Below are positions 23,991-36,469 of a stretch of DNA of 64,000 bases, in pieces; the stretch's first letter is position 1; each line of letters begins with the position of its first letter. This DNA comes from Cercis canadensis (Eukaryota; Streptophyta; Magnoliopsida; Fabales; Fabaceae). The stretch spans positions 26,434-90,433 of the forward strand of contig QAOA01001104.1 in NCBI GenBank assembly GCA_003255065.1, read 5' to 3'. The notes beneath the pieces are model-generated. The model was not told the origin of the DNA and did not search any database. It saw nothing but the letters and a program-made list of their open reading frames with translations. The translations under genes and the position numbers were made by a program.

Positions 23991-24761
23991 ATGTGCTAAA
24001 CCTTAGAACACTATCATAATTTTCCTCCATTTAGACAGAAAATTTAATCTTAATTACCTATATTTTCTTCCTTCTTTCCCTTTTTCACAATCTTTTGAAT
24101 TTCCTGAGGGAGCCATAAATAATTTTTCGGTTGGTGGAGGGGCCATATACAAACTTTCCTATACTTATAATAAAGGATAAAACTTCGGTGTTGTTGCTTA
24201 GGTACTTACTGACAGGTTAACCAATTATTGAGTAAAACGTGTTTTAAATTTTCATATCAGTTTATTGTCAATTTTTTATCTTTAATATCAGTTCTTGATT
24301 TATTTCTCAAATTTATCTGTCAAATTAGTCATTTATAGCACTAAAAATCATCACTTAAAGAACTGATTTGGTGGGCAGAGTAATTATTTAAGAATTACAG
24401 TGACACAAAAATAAATCAAGGACTAAAGTGACATTTAAAAAATAATTCATAAAAAAAAAAAAAGATATTTAACTCTTTTTTTTACCTTCCACAATTTAAT
24501 AAGGAGGCCTCATCTCTCCAGCAAAGATATAGAAACAGAACAATGATAATTTTTTGATTTCTCTCACTCTAGGTTCAAAATATTATTTTTCATTGTTGTT
24601 CTAAATGAAATATAGAGACTTTCCCTCCTAATTTTCTCATTAACCAAACAACGGACAATGATAATTTTTCACTGATGAATAGTTCGAGTCGCCCCAACAA
24701 CAGCAAGCAATGTTTCACGTTGCCTGATCCTTTCACACTTCGACCAAAACTGTCATCATAA
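23991..24761. other. No gene recognised
   Basis: AT-rich sequence with short homopolymer runs. Confidence 0.5.
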
Positions 24762-24891
24762 CCTCATTGCATTTGGGTTGTAAAGAGAGAGGGAGAGGGG
24801 GGAAGTTAAGAAAAGAAATCATGAAGCCTCATTGCATTTGGGTTGTAAAGAGAGAGGGAGAGGGAGGAAGTTAAGAAAAGAAATCATGAAA
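24762..24891 (+). repeat. 65-bp tandem duplication with purine-rich tail
   Basis: Units 24762-24826 and 24827-24891 are nearly identical. Both begin CCTCATTGCATTTGGGTTG and contain a GAGAGAGGGAGAGG tract. An (AG)n run follows to about 24910. Confidence 0.9.
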
Positions 24892-24926
24892 AAGAGAGAG
24901 AGAGAGAGAACTAGAGACAACTATTA

Positions 24927-25302
24927 GGTCTTAAGCCCAAGAAGAGAGCCCAACTCAAAAAATTAGCCTATTAGGTAAGAGAGCTTCTTAGACTTACGTA
25001 CTATTTCACAATTGCTTGTGAAAACGATGTGGGACTCGTAACGTTGCCCATCCACTAAGAAGATGGATGCCCACGGACCAGGTAGCCATTGGGACTCTTT
25101 GGACTGCTCCACTTTGGAGTTTATCAAGCACCAGGTAGTCATATTCCGTGTCACAGCAACTCTCAAAGAAAGCACCAATGTTAGGTCTTAAACCCAATAA
25201 GAGAGTCCAACACAATTAAAAGACTAGCATATTAGGTAAAAGAGCGTCATAGACTTAAGTATCATTTCAAAATTGCTTGTGGAACTCATGTGTGACTCGT
25301 AA
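24927..25302 (+). repeat. Direct repeat pair, 253-bp offset
   Basis: 24927-25043 and 25180-25302 share TTAGGTCTTAA-CCCAA, TATTAGGTAA and ACTCGTAAC blocks with scattered differences. This phrase family looks like a dispersed plant repeat. No gene is seen. Confidence 0.7.
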
Positions 25303-25839
25303 CACAACAGAGACAGAAGGAGTGATAGACCTGGAAATGGCTTCAGTAACAGAAATCTAATGACATTTTGAGTGCATCGCTGAGTTGGAGAAAAAAAAAA
25401 AAAGTCCATGTCTTCTGTTGTAATTAGAGAACAAGATAGTTAGTACCTACGGAACTGCATGTAATTAAGTTTTGTCCTATATATAATAAAACCTTTTGGA
25501 ACCTTAGGGGCCCATGGCTCCCCCAAGTGCTATCTCCCTTTGCCACTGCCCTCTCTTAAATCTAGTTCCATGCTGTCTTGATGAGGATCTAAGACTAGTG
25601 CACTAGAATACTAGATCACAGGTACAAAGTCCGGTACAAGTGTGGATTCTACTATGAATGTGTTAAAACGTCAATTTATATAAATTTATTATGAATGCAA
25701 ATGAACTTCTAATATGTCTATATACAAAATTATGAGACAATATATATACACAATGAAAATAACATATTCAATATCTGAAGTACAAGTCAAAATCTCAAAT
25801 AATATATAAGTATGTGATCCTGTTTAAATTTCATTAGTG
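25303..25839. other. No gene recognised
   Basis: AT-rich sequence up to the left edge of the response-regulator segmental duplication. Confidence 0.5.
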
Positions 25840-26640
25840 GTGTCGTAATGCCTGGGTAAAGGCAGTAAAACTTGATATGAATTTCAATGGAAACATGCAA
25901 GTATTATTGCTTTAGTTAAGAATCATAAACTTAAAAGTTTTCTGAAAAGTTTATTGAAATGTTGAGAATAGTTGAGTTGATGAGAGACCATCAGTCTTTC
26001 TTGGAGCTAAGATAACGCTGGCTCATGGAGAGCACTCTTTCTCATTTGGCTCTTTCAACAAAGGAAAATTGCTAACAAATCATTTGAATGCCTATAAGAG
26101 CTTGAAGACAATTTCTCAACTTTTTTACTAATTTAAATTTTGATTCGAGATGAATGAACTTTAATTTGATTAAGATTGTTAGCATTTTGATGAGAATGGT
26201 TAGAAATTTTTATATTTTTAATTGCTCTGTCCAGATTATTAGAAATGGCTTTTACTATGTTCAGATGGATACCTGCCTTCTTTTAATCATCACAACAAAA
26301 ATCATATTTACTATGTTCATATTGCATGTGTTAAAATGCTCTTATATGTAACTGCGATTATCTCCAAAGAATTCAGATATTTGGTAACACATAAAACTTC
26401 GACTAGTTGCTTATTACAATAACAAAATGAAAACAAACCAAAACATTAACGTAAACAAAAATTAACCCAACATTCCATGACATTGCATAACATAAAAGAA
26501 CGTAACTTTTAGACTAGTTTGAGACATGATTGACTGTAGCCTACTATGAGAAGCTAAATGACCGGAGACAATATATAGAAAGCCAAATCAGAAAGGCTAA
26601 TGATCTCCAACACAGATATCTTGCAGGTGAATCAATTATT

Positions 26641-27269
26641 CTATTTCTTGAGAACCTGCAAGATAACTTCAACCATTTTTTGAGTCAAGGGCTTCTTAAA
26701 ACATTGGTCTAAACCTGCAGCTATAAACACATTACTTTCAGAGACAACTTCAGCACGCGAAGTAACACCCACGATCATGCTCTTCACACACATAGCACGC
26801 AGTTCTTTGGTTGCCTATTGTTATAAACAAAACTCCATTCAGCCAATAATTAATAAGTAATTATACTAAACAACATAACCATCTCATAAAATCTATTAAG
26901 TTATTTTTATTCCAATAAATGATTTCAAAAATAAACACGTGACTGTGTGAGTGGTACCACAGAACCATCCATAATGGGCATTTCTTTGTCCATCAAAACT
27001 ATATCAAAGTATGCCCCAGCACGATATAAATCCACAGCTGCCTTCCCATTAGCAACTACTTTTGCCTCCATCTTAAATTTTCCTTCAAGCATTCTTTTGT
27101 GGATCAAACCGGTGATAGTATCATCATCCACGACCAGGGCTGAAAATTTTGGCTCCCCAATGGCCAATTTTTCAATAGCGTTAGCCATTGTTTCATCAAT
27201 AATTTCCTTGCTCATTGAGCTAGATGAACCAGATCCATGCTCCATTATTTGTTGTCTACGATATTCCAT
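26641..27269 (-). CDS. Type-C response regulator, ARR22/ARR24-like, copy A
   Basis: Two exons, 27269-26958 and 26814-26641, with a 143-bp GT/AG intron, giving 161 residues. The protein is a lone receiver domain with no DNA-binding output, as in plant type-C regulators. Visible phosphorelay residues: acidic pair in LVVDDD (Asp 48-49), phospho-acceptor Asp 94 in VLMDKEMP, Thr 122 in VGVTS, and Lys 145 in FKKPLT. In Arabidopsis, ARR22 acts on phosphorylated AHP histidine-phosphotransfer proteins and is confined to reproductive tissue; that role is inferred here from family. The residues before the intron read GSV where copy C has GAE. A solo LTR lies between this coding region and the presumed TATA at 28945. 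Expression may therefore be altered. Confidence 0.88.
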
Positions 27270-27696
27270 CTGATCAATTCCTCTGCTGATTTAAGCAAGG
27301 TATCAAGAAATGAAATCTTGATTTATTAAAGGATTGCATTATGCAAATATTAAAGAAAAATATAAGCAATGTTATGTTTATGAGAACAAAATCTGAATAA
27401 ACTATGCATATATGTTTTATAAGGCCATCATGAGATAATAAATCCTAGGTGGTTTCTATGCCTTGCTAGCCTTATAACGTTCACCCGTTCTCCCCGAACC
27501 AATACTTCATTGAAGAAGAAGATATACACAATACATCATCTAATGGTTACTCTATGGTTGAATATGCATTACCTTCATAGCTACAAAGAATAAATGATGA
27601 ATGAAAACCGAAAAAAAAAAAAATTGACTAATTCAAAATATAATTCTACATACACAAAATCAAAGGAGGAAGAAGATGACGATAGTACAAGACAAG

Positions 27697-28857
27697 TGCT
27701 AGCCCCACAAGTCTCTGTACCTATTTTGATGATAACAATAATATCTTGCTATCTCTTACATGTGTTGTTTGTCTTGTCTCTATTGATCTTTGCTATGTTT
27801 TTTAAGATGTTATTCAGATCAATCATCAAATGGAACCTTGAAGAACTTGTTCTTCAAAACCAGCTCTTGCATAGGTGGTGAGTCTTCAAGATTACTGATG
27901 TGGACAAAGTCCTACACGGACTCCGGGCCAAAGATCTCCTTTTTGCAAGTTTGACTAAGAGTGTATTGTTAGAGAATAGAAAGCTTCTCTTCTAAGCACT
28001 ATTTTGAAAAGCTCATTCTTCAAGAAAGCTATCTACTCTCTTACACAAAAGAAAGACTTTTGTAGACAAAAGGACAAATGGTCAAGTGACCGATTGACAT
28101 GGAGTCAGCCGGTTGGTGGCTCCTCTTTTCCCTCACCATTCGGTTCTTCACGTGCACAAATGAGATGATAAAATAAAGAAGACTTCCAAGAGGCTTCGGT
28201 AATGCATAAAGTGGAGAAAAGAAGAAAACATTTTAGAGAGAGAGAAGGAAGCCATTGTTGAGAGTTGAGTTCTTCATTTTTCTTCTTCCTCTTCTCAGCC
28301 ATATATTCATGCTTCAATTTCTTCATTGTAATATAAATACTCTGTGAGAGAGTTTTTTTTTAGGCTACAACAAAAATACTTTTGCTCTATAACTTGGATT
28401 TCTATAGAAAAATCCATGTGAGTAATCTCTAGGGTATTAGAGAGAGAGAAGTTCATGGTGAGCTTAGGAAACAAAAACCATGGGAGTTAAGCTTGGAGAA
28501 ACTTGAAAAATAAACTTGTTGTCAAGCTTGGAGAAGCTTGTAAAAATAACCTTGAAGTATAGTGGAACCCCATTAACATAGGAGAAGTGGATGTAGGCAT
28601 GTTAAGCCGAACCACTATAAAATCTCTGTCTGATCTCTCTTCTCATCATCTCTAGTTATTTCTCCCCTTTTTGTTCTTCATGATTTGTTGAGTTAGTTCT
28701 ATATATTCATGTCTGGTATTTGTCAAAAAACTGGTTTGTAGGAACCAGTTTGTAAGAACCAGTTCTTCAACAAATCTATGATTTGAATCAAATTTAAAAA
28801 TCAAATTTTTAACAATTCCTATTCACCCCCCTCTAGGAATAGAATCTGCAACTCTCA
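27697..28857 (+). mobile_element. Solo LTR of the Sirevirus-like family
   Basis: Starts TGCTAGCCCCACAAGTCTC and ends CTGCAACTCTCA, matching in reverse the LTRs at 1-843 and 8548-9638. It is flanked by a perfect 5-bp target duplication, ACAAG (27692-27696 and 28858-28862). No internal sequence is present, so it arose by LTR-LTR recombination. The corresponding unoccupied site is at about 39598-39604. Confidence 0.95.
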
Positions 28858-28944
28858 ACAAGATGCCGAGAAGAAAGCTCTAACTACTCGCTAACGCAAA
28901 TTGAGTGATCTTCCTTGTGAATGGTGCATCAACCTCTTGAATAA

Positions 28945-28955
28945 ACTATATAAAT
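28945..28955 (-). promoter_or_regulatory. Presumed TATA region of response regulator A
   Basis: The minus strand reads TATTTATATAG, conserved in all three copies. Because TATATAAATA also reads on the other strand, the direction is inferred from the gene's position. The solo LTR separates it from the start codon. Confidence 0.4.
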
Positions 28956-30183
28956 ACCAAATAAAAGTTAGTGAGAATCCTTGCAAAACAAAGTGCTAAA
29001 GTGAAAGTTTGAGATGTTGCTTGATTTTCTTCCTAATACAGAGCAAATTTTGAGATTCAAAAAATCCAAAAAATCTTGTTTTTTCATATACTGATAATCC
29101 TAATATTAATTTCATCATCTAATTGGATCCAGAATAAGTACTTTTTGATCAATATTCAAACACAATAGGACATGTAGATCTTTTATAATTTTTTCTATCC
29201 ATTAATTTAGTCCTCTTTTCGATGTGTAAAATCTGGCACTTTTCAAAATGTATCAAATTACACATTTAAATTTGCAATGTATTAATTTTACAAAAAAAAT
29301 AAATAAATGTTTGGGAGCAATATTTGTTACAGCTATTAAGTATAACATTAAGACTAACTATTCAATAGCACTAGCAAATTTGAAAACTAATATGTGCCAT
29401 TTATTTTCATTAACATATATATGGACTCAATAAAATACATGGTGTAATCATCTCAATAGTTTCATAAGCTTGTAGTATGCATACTACTTGTGATATTGAA
29501 TAAATAGGCATAAAATGTTAGTAATATCATATAATTTAAACTTTTCAAGAGATTAGGTTTAATATAATGATAAGCCTAAAAGTTTTGGATTCAAGTCAAC
29601 TTAGTAACTCAAAGGTCAAAACAAAAGAAGAGTATGTCAAAGATTCAGCTGAAAAACTTCATCTCTTTAAATCTCTCTCTTCTCTTCTTTCTTTCTTTGA
29701 TCAATATTACATATAGGTTTATATCATTATTCTAATTTGGGCACTTTCAAGAAATCTGTCTTTTTATATCCATGTTGTTTCATCCATGTTCAACCTAGTG
29801 ATAGAAACTTGAGCTTTACCTAATCCTAGTGGTGAGTTTTCACTCAAAATTAGCCAAAAATCATATAAAAGTTACTTAAAAGGCCAGATTTTACACTACA
29901 AAAAAGGGGACCAATTTAATGGATAGACAAAAATTACTTAAAAGATCTACAGGTCATATTGCGTTTGAACATTTACCAAAAAGTAATTATTCTGTATCCA
30001 ATCAGAGGATGAAATTAATATTAGGATAACTAGTACCCCGAAAAACAAGACTTTTTGGATCTTTCGAATCTCAAACTTTGCTCCATTTTAAGAAGAAAAG
30101 CAATCATCTCAAACTTTCACATCTAGTTTTTATCTTTCACTTTAGCACTTTGTTTTGCAAGGATTCTCACAATTTTTACTTGG

Positions 30184-30193
30184 TATTTATATA
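30184..30193 (+). promoter_or_regulatory. Presumed TATA region of response regulator B
   Basis: TATTTATATA on the plus strand, same phrase and setting as in copies A and C. Confidence 0.4.
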
Positions 30194-30696
30194 GTTGATT
30201 CAAGGGGTTGATTCACCATTCACAAGGAAGACACTCAATTTGAGTTACCAAGTAGTTAGAACTTTCTTCTCAACATCTTGTCTTTGCTAGCATCATCTTC
30301 TTCTTCCTTTGGTTTTGTGTATGTAGAATTATACTTTGAATTAGTCAGTTTTTTGGTTTCCATTCATCATTTATCCTTTGTGGCTACAAAGATAATGCAT
30401 ATTCAACCATAGAGTAACCATTAGATGATGTACAGTGTATATCTTCTTCTTCAATGAAGTATTCGTTTAGGGGGAATGGGTAAATGTTATAAGGCTAGCA
30501 AGGAATAGAAATCACCTAGGATTTATTATCTCATAATAGTTAGCCATATATAACATATATGCATAGCTTTTTTAGATTTTGTTCTTTTATACATAACATT
30601 TCTTATATTTTTCTTTAGTCTAATGCAATCCTTTAATAAATCATGATTTAATTTCTTGATATATATCTTCCTTAAATCAGCAGAGGAATTGATCAG

Positions 30697-31323
30697 ATGG
30701 AATATCAGAGACAACAAACAATGGAGAATGGATCTGGTTCATCTAGCTCGAAGAGCAAGGAAATAATTGATGAAATAATGGTTAACGCTATTGAAAAACT
30801 TGGCCATTGGGAAGCTAATAATTTCAGCGTTGGTTGTGAATGATGATAGTATCACTCGTTTCATCCACAAAAGAATGCTTGAAGAAAAATTTAACATGAA
30901 GGCAAAGGCTTGCTAAAGGGAAGGCAGCAGTGGATTTATATCATAACGGAGCAGACTTTGATGTAGTTTTGGTGGACAAAGAAATGCCTATTATAGATGG
31001 TGCTGAGGTATTACTCACATAGACACACGCGTTCAATTCTGAAACCGGTTTTTGGAATGCAAATAACTTATAGATTTTATGAGATGGTTATGTTATTTAG
31101 TATAATTACTTATTAATTATTGGCTGAAAGGAATTTTTTTTATCACGATAGGCAACCAAAGAACTACGTGCTATGGGCGTATCGTGGGTGTTATTTTGCA
31201 TAACGATGTTGTCTCTAAAATCAATGAGGTTATAGCTGCAGATTTTCACCAATGCTTTAAAAAGCCTCTGACTCGTAAATGATTGAAGTTATTTGGCAAG
31301 AACTCAATTAACAGAATAGTTGA
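30697..31323 (+). pseudogene. Type-C response regulator, copy B, frameshifted
   Basis: Opens MEYQRQQTMENGSG like the intact copies and follows the same exon layout: exon 1 to 31007 with a GAG|GTATTA donor, exon 2 from 31152 after an AG acceptor. An extra A in the stretch equivalent to IENLAIG shifts the frame near 30795. A second lesion lies near 30905, where the VVANGKAA block is disturbed and a TAA appears. In exon 2 the KSMIVGVTS region is shortened. The phospho-acceptor block (VDKEMP) can still be read in one frame. No full receiver can be made, so this is a pseudogene. Confidence 0.9.
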
Positions 31324-31749
31324 TTCACCTGCAAGATATCTGAGTGTGGGAGACCATTAGCCCTTGTGATTTGGCTTTGTATTATCTCTAAGTCATTTAG
31401 TTTCTCATAGTAGGCTACACTCAATCATGTCACCCACTAGTGTAGCCGTTATATTATTTTATGTTATGCAATCTTGTGGTATGTTAGGATAGTTTATGTT
31501 ACGTTAATGTCTTGCTCTATTTTCTTTTCATTACTGTAAACAACTAGTCTAGTTTTATGTTTTCAAATATCTGAAGTATTTTTATATCACCATAGTTATA
31601 TATAAGGGCATTTTGGCACATGCGTATGAGCCCATGTAAATATAAGTTTCATTGTGATGCTTAAAAAGAAAACAGGTATCCATCTCAAAAGAGGGAAAGA
31701 GGAGTATATCTCAATTTGATAAAAACCAATATTTGTAGAAAATAATCTG

Positions 31750-32780
31750 GTAGCTAACCTCAGTTTTTGTAGCTTCTGTTGGTCTAACCGGTCCACGATC
31801 TGACTGCTTCATTTCTGCAAGCATGAACGAAAGCTGCTTTGTTTGTTCCTCCCTGGTCACAACTTCATAAAGTTATTCAATATGAATTTCATACTTCTAA
31901 GTTGGCAGGAAGTTTATTAATCCATTTCTCTTTCCATCAAATAGATTTCTTGTTTAACTGCTGTCAAGTTAAATCAATTCAAAATTCTTTGGAATTACTT
32001 GTCATCAATTTAAAAAAACAAGATAAGAAAAACTAGAGTTTCCTTTGTCCGCCATAAAAATAGTAAAAATAGAAAAATAATTGCAGAAGCTCTAAAATTT
32101 TCTTTGAATAATGATTATCTGCCCCCAATAGATTGCTAACTTAATAACTTTGGTCAACCCAGATCCACTAATTTGATAGTGCAATTGTTCTTAAATAAAA
32201 ATGAGCACAACAGCTAGCATTAGAACTGAAAATCAACTAACCCTTCAAATGAAATGGTGCTGAAGCATTTGGGAAATTCCAGCAGCCAACCTCAGCACCC
32301 TTCCTGCTCTAAGCTGTCCTTCATTCACCCTTCTTGTCAAGCCTGTTTACCAGTACCTTATTAATTAGCTTATAGATAACATTCAGGCTAATTTGGTAAC
32401 CCTAAAAAATATTGCCAGGGACTTCCTTATTGAAAGTTATACAAACACCAAGCACTGCCTTCAGTCCTGAAACAATATCAGTGGAACAATAGAACAACTA
32501 TCGTGAACAACAGAAACAAAATCAGATTAAGTTACCCAAGCTGCTTCAAAGCCAAACGATCTATGGCCAGAATTCGTGCTAAACCTGCCAGTATTTACTA
32601 GAATGGGATTTTGGTCAGAATAAAAGCTGTGTAAATTCATAACCGTGGCCAATGGGAGAGTAATCCAATAGGAGCCATCTCATTGGCCATGGCACTATCA
32701 AGCATATTCGAGATCTACTCTTCCCCGTTAATACTCCTGGGCAAAGTGAAACAGCTACCTTTAAAACCTAAATCCGAATT
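31750..32780 (-). pseudogene. Possible exons of an unrecognised gene
   Basis: Several minus-strand stretches look exonic in composition and splice context. One near 31855-31752 encodes EEQTKQLSFMLAEMKQSDRG and ends at GAG|GTTAGC. Another near 32340-32236 encodes RRVNEGQLRAGRVLRLAAG and ends in a stop. A third near 32590-32530 encodes ARILAIDRLALKQLG. An upstream piece near 32720-32690 gives a Met followed by LDSAMANEMAPIGLL. I do not recognise the family. Frames do not join cleanly and a stop interrupts the second block, so this may be a decayed gene or one with exons I have misplaced. Confidence 0.35.
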
Positions 32781-32990
32781 TAATCAAAATTAGGCAAATG
32801 GTGCTGAATATGCCAGTGAAGAAAAAAAAAGTAAAAGAGAAAAGGTGCAAGTCGGTGGCAATACGGCAAAGGAGGTGGCATGGTCAAAACCAAGTATGAT
32901 CTGGTTTCCTTTTCTTTGTGTGCCCTTGGCATAAAGGCTATAACCTTTGATAGAACCGTGAAAGAGCCACAGTTTGTGCAGCATTGAAGA

Positions 32991-33235
32991 GAGCAGTAAC
33001 GTGGTATAGGCCTTAGATTGATCTTCTTAAGAGCTTTTATGTGTGAGAGATATGGGTATATTTGAGATTTATGATTGTGAGAGATTTGTGAGGATTTATT
33101 GTAATCTTTGGTTTTGTAGTTGAATTTTTATTTTTTGCTTCTCTGGTTGATATAGGCAAATTGTCAAACTACATAATTTTTTGTGTTATTTATTTTTTCA
33201 GTGTCACAATGTATTCGAAGTTCCCTACAACGCAG
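32991..33235. other. No gene recognised
   Basis: AT-rich spacer. Confidence 0.45.
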
Positions 33236-35749
33236 ATGGTCGACCAAATTTAAGAAAAACATGGAGTCGTCACCAATTGTTTTAAAAAATAGGGCATAAT
33301 TGGAAATCCTTTTTATTTTTTTTTTAAATGGTCTATGTACCAAATATTGGTTTAGGAGTCTGTTTATACGTGAGAAAGGTAAGACAAAAGAAAAAGGCAC
33401 CCCATAGCATCCGTTTAAAGACAGTTACCCTAAATTAGTTATGCAAAGATAAGACAAGATGTGGCCAAAAGATGTCATTTATTCATTCTCGTAAATAAAT
33501 TACATTCACTAATAAAAGTACAGTAAATAAACGTGAAATGCATGAAATTAGCAAGGAACATGTCAACTTATAGTGAAAAAACATACAATACTAAATCACA
33601 TGTGGTAGTCATTAAGAGTCAAAATAAAACCATAAAAATAACATGTAAACTAGGGCAACAACATTTAATTAAACAAAGCAATCAATATACACTCCTAATT
33701 AGCATGCAATCTCTAAGCCAAACATCAATGGGAAGATCAAGAATTGAGCTCAAGGGTAAGACAAATCAAAACCAAAACAAAGATAGAATAAATTGAACAT
33801 CATAGCATGCAAGTGGTCCTAAAAACAAAGAAGCAAGGACAGCAACTAAACATAAGGCAGAATCAAGAAAGACAAAACAGCAAAGACCGAAAACAAAACA
33901 TAAAACAGGGAAAACTTGTAAAGAAAAATGGGAATTCATGTCAACAAGATTTGACCCCAAAATTTTACATGGCATATACATATGTCTTAGGGTTCTAAAT
34001 AATAAAAAAAAAAATCATACAAAAATGAGTTTCCTAACTCAAGTTATGGCCCAAAAACTATACACTGCCAAAATCAACTAAAAATTCTACAGTATAGAGA
34101 AAACAATCATTTTCAAATTAAAACTATGAGCAAATGCGACATGAAAAAAATATGAAATTTATACTCATTAAAGATATGCATCTTAGGATTCTAAAAAACA
34201 AGAACCATGCAATTTAGAGTTGAGAAACTCAAGTTATGATCAAAGGACCAAACACTGCCAGTGTTAGACTAACAGGTCCAAGAATGGCCACTTAAAAACC
34301 AAACTTAATAATCACTAGCCCAAATGGTCAATTTGAATTCAAGCATGTCAAAAGTCAAAAATTAAGACCCACATAAGACCTAAAACTGAAAATGGAGACT
34401 AAGGGTAAACAACATATAAAATGATAAATCAAGTAAAATCAACACAAAAATGAAAGGGATTAAGAGGGAATTTTTGGAAATCAAGTTGAATCAACAAGAA
34501 AAGGAGTCTAAGTGAAATGAGATTCATGGAATGAAAATGAAATGGAGGCATTTAAGAGGGAAACAAAGAAAAACATCACTTCACATAGATTCAAACAAAG
34601 ACAAACAAGAAAATGGCAAGAAATCAAGAGAGGAGTGATTACCTAGTGTTCTTCAAGAAAACTCATCTTCCTTGCTCAAAGTGTAGAATCCAACTCCAAG
34701 AAGCTCAAACCACTCTTGATTTCTTGTTTTTCTCTCCAAAAATATGAAGAACACTTAATAACACTTTAAGAACTCTCAAGAACACTCAACTTTTCTCTCA
34801 ATTTTTCTCTTTTTGATCTATTTTTTTCAAGTTCTCTCTCTTCCTTCTTGTTTTCACCTTGAGAGCATATTGTGAGGCTTTCTCCACATTTTCTTCTTAA
34901 GAATTCAGCACCCTCAACTTGGAGAGTAAGTTGGGGGTAAAATGGTCATTTCTTACCCTTTTTGCACTTTTCTCCCACCTTCCAATAGCCTTGCCATGTG
35001 AAAAATCCAATAATTCTTCCCCAAGCCCTAGCCAAATTACACACTTCAACATCTCTACTTTTGTATTTTTATTAAGAAGCCCCCATTAGTGATTTTCCCA
35101 AAATTTTATTGCACAAGCAACTTCCATCAAACTTCCTTGAGGCTAGATCTTTTCACTTGTATTTGAGAATATTCCTTAAACCCTAGATGAACTCTTTTCA
35201 TATTTTTAACAAATTTATTTAATTTTTTGATTAAAAATAAAAATCACAAAACCCTAATAAGCCAATTAAGCCAAATTAGGTCAAAATGAGCTTAAAGAGC
35301 TCAACCTTCGACCGAGTTAGTCCAATTGGTCCAAAATTGAACCTCAAACATATTAAATAGTCTAACAAATATATATCATTTATTTGGACCAAAAACATTA
35401 GGAAAACAAAAAATTGGGTAGGTCATCCCAAACTAGAGTTTTAGCAAAATAGGTCAAGCCTAAAACATAAGTTTTGACCCAAAATCACGAAAGGCCCGGA
35501 AAATTCTAATATTTTATGTCCAAACAAAATATTTAAAGAAAATCAAATGGGCTAAGAGGCCCCAAACTCAAATTTAAAGAAAACAAGTCAAATGGTCTCC
35601 TAACTTGGGTTAAAATAAAATAGGTCAATACCCAAAGACCAAAATTTTGATCCAAAAACTAAAAATGGCCTTAAAGAATTTAAAATCATATTTCCCACTT
35701 AAAAATAATTATAAGCAATATTTTTTTTTTTTGAAAAATATGTAACACC
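33236..35749 (-). mobile_element. Decayed Tat/Ogre-type Ty3/gypsy LTR with primer-site remnant
   Basis: On the minus strand the stretch at about 33262-33278 reads ATTGGTGACGACTCCATG, close to the TTGG-CGACTCC primer-site context of Tat/Ogre elements. The sequence at 33260-33405 follows a conserved LTR-end wording of these elements (ggtct..gtacc, ggtttaggagtc, ggcaccccatagc) in degenerate form. The LTR would start TGTTACAT near 35749. No gag-pol domains are seen, so it is a relic. The far edge is approximate. Confidence 0.45.
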
Positions 35750-36360
35750 CCTGAACAAAATACAATGTCTACATCCAGTAAGTGGCATTAAAACTGTATT
35801 TCTTGCTGACAAAGTGTGAGGGTTTGGCAAGCAACAAATTTAAGATGAAGATATTTGATAAGAAGAAATTGAATGATACATGGATTGAGATCTCTCGAAA
35901 GTGGCTTGCAAATGAAAAAAAAAAAAAAAAAAGAGTTATGTTACTTGAGTATGTCACCTGGATTATTACAAAATTATATATTTATCAAATCCACCTGTTA
36001 ATTATTTTTTATTCTTATATGAAATATTGTAAATTTTATTCTTATCATAAAATACTATTATTTGAAATCTTATTTGTTTTTTATTCTTATTATCGTATAC
36101 TTAGTTGAGTGAATATGACATAACTTCTATGTGAAATCGACTACACATGGACAAGACATGAGAGAAGTTATATATATATATATATATATTTTTAGTTATA
36201 AGGAGCACATTGAATTTGAGAAAAGGAATAAGAATANTTGGCCCTTTGAAATTTAGTTCAAGCTCCAAACCCACACTATCTATCATATACATATTGATAT
36301 CATAAATATTCAAGTATAGTACTGTGGTTATACATTGAAAACCATGTGAAGTCACCTAGG
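35750..36360. other. AT-rich stretch with (TA)n and an N
   Basis: No gene recognised. A (TA) run at about 36169-36190 and an ambiguous base at 36237. Confidence 0.55.
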
Positions 36361-36469
36361 TAGATTATTGGTGCAATTGGGGTTGCAGAGCACAATTTTA
36401 AATCCTGAATACGACTTTCAATGCTACCTATACAGCCTTGATTATGACAAGGTCGTTGTCATTGAGGTT

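Larger units (their letters stand above)
25840..29880. repeat. Segmental duplication, copy A (contains response regulator A)
   Basis: Parallels 37745-40720 in the same orientation: matching 3' flank (GGCAGTAAAA, ATGAATTTCAATGGAAA), coding region, 5' leader, TATA region and distal phrase GATTAGGTTTAATAT. The solo LTR at 27697-28857 is absent from the other copies. Confidence 0.85.
29883..31790. repeat. Segmental duplication, copy B (inverted)
   Basis: Reads as the reverse complement of copies A and C: the TATA phrase at 30184, leader, broken receiver gene, then 3' flank to about 31790. With copy A it forms a large imperfect palindrome centred near 29880. Confidence 0.85.

Noticed and set aside
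29894..29912. CACTACAAAAAAGGGG resembling a CACTA terminus
   Set aside because: The aligned position in copies A and C reads ACACATCGAAAAGAGG, so it is a chance variant inside the duplicated segment. No subterminal motif follows.
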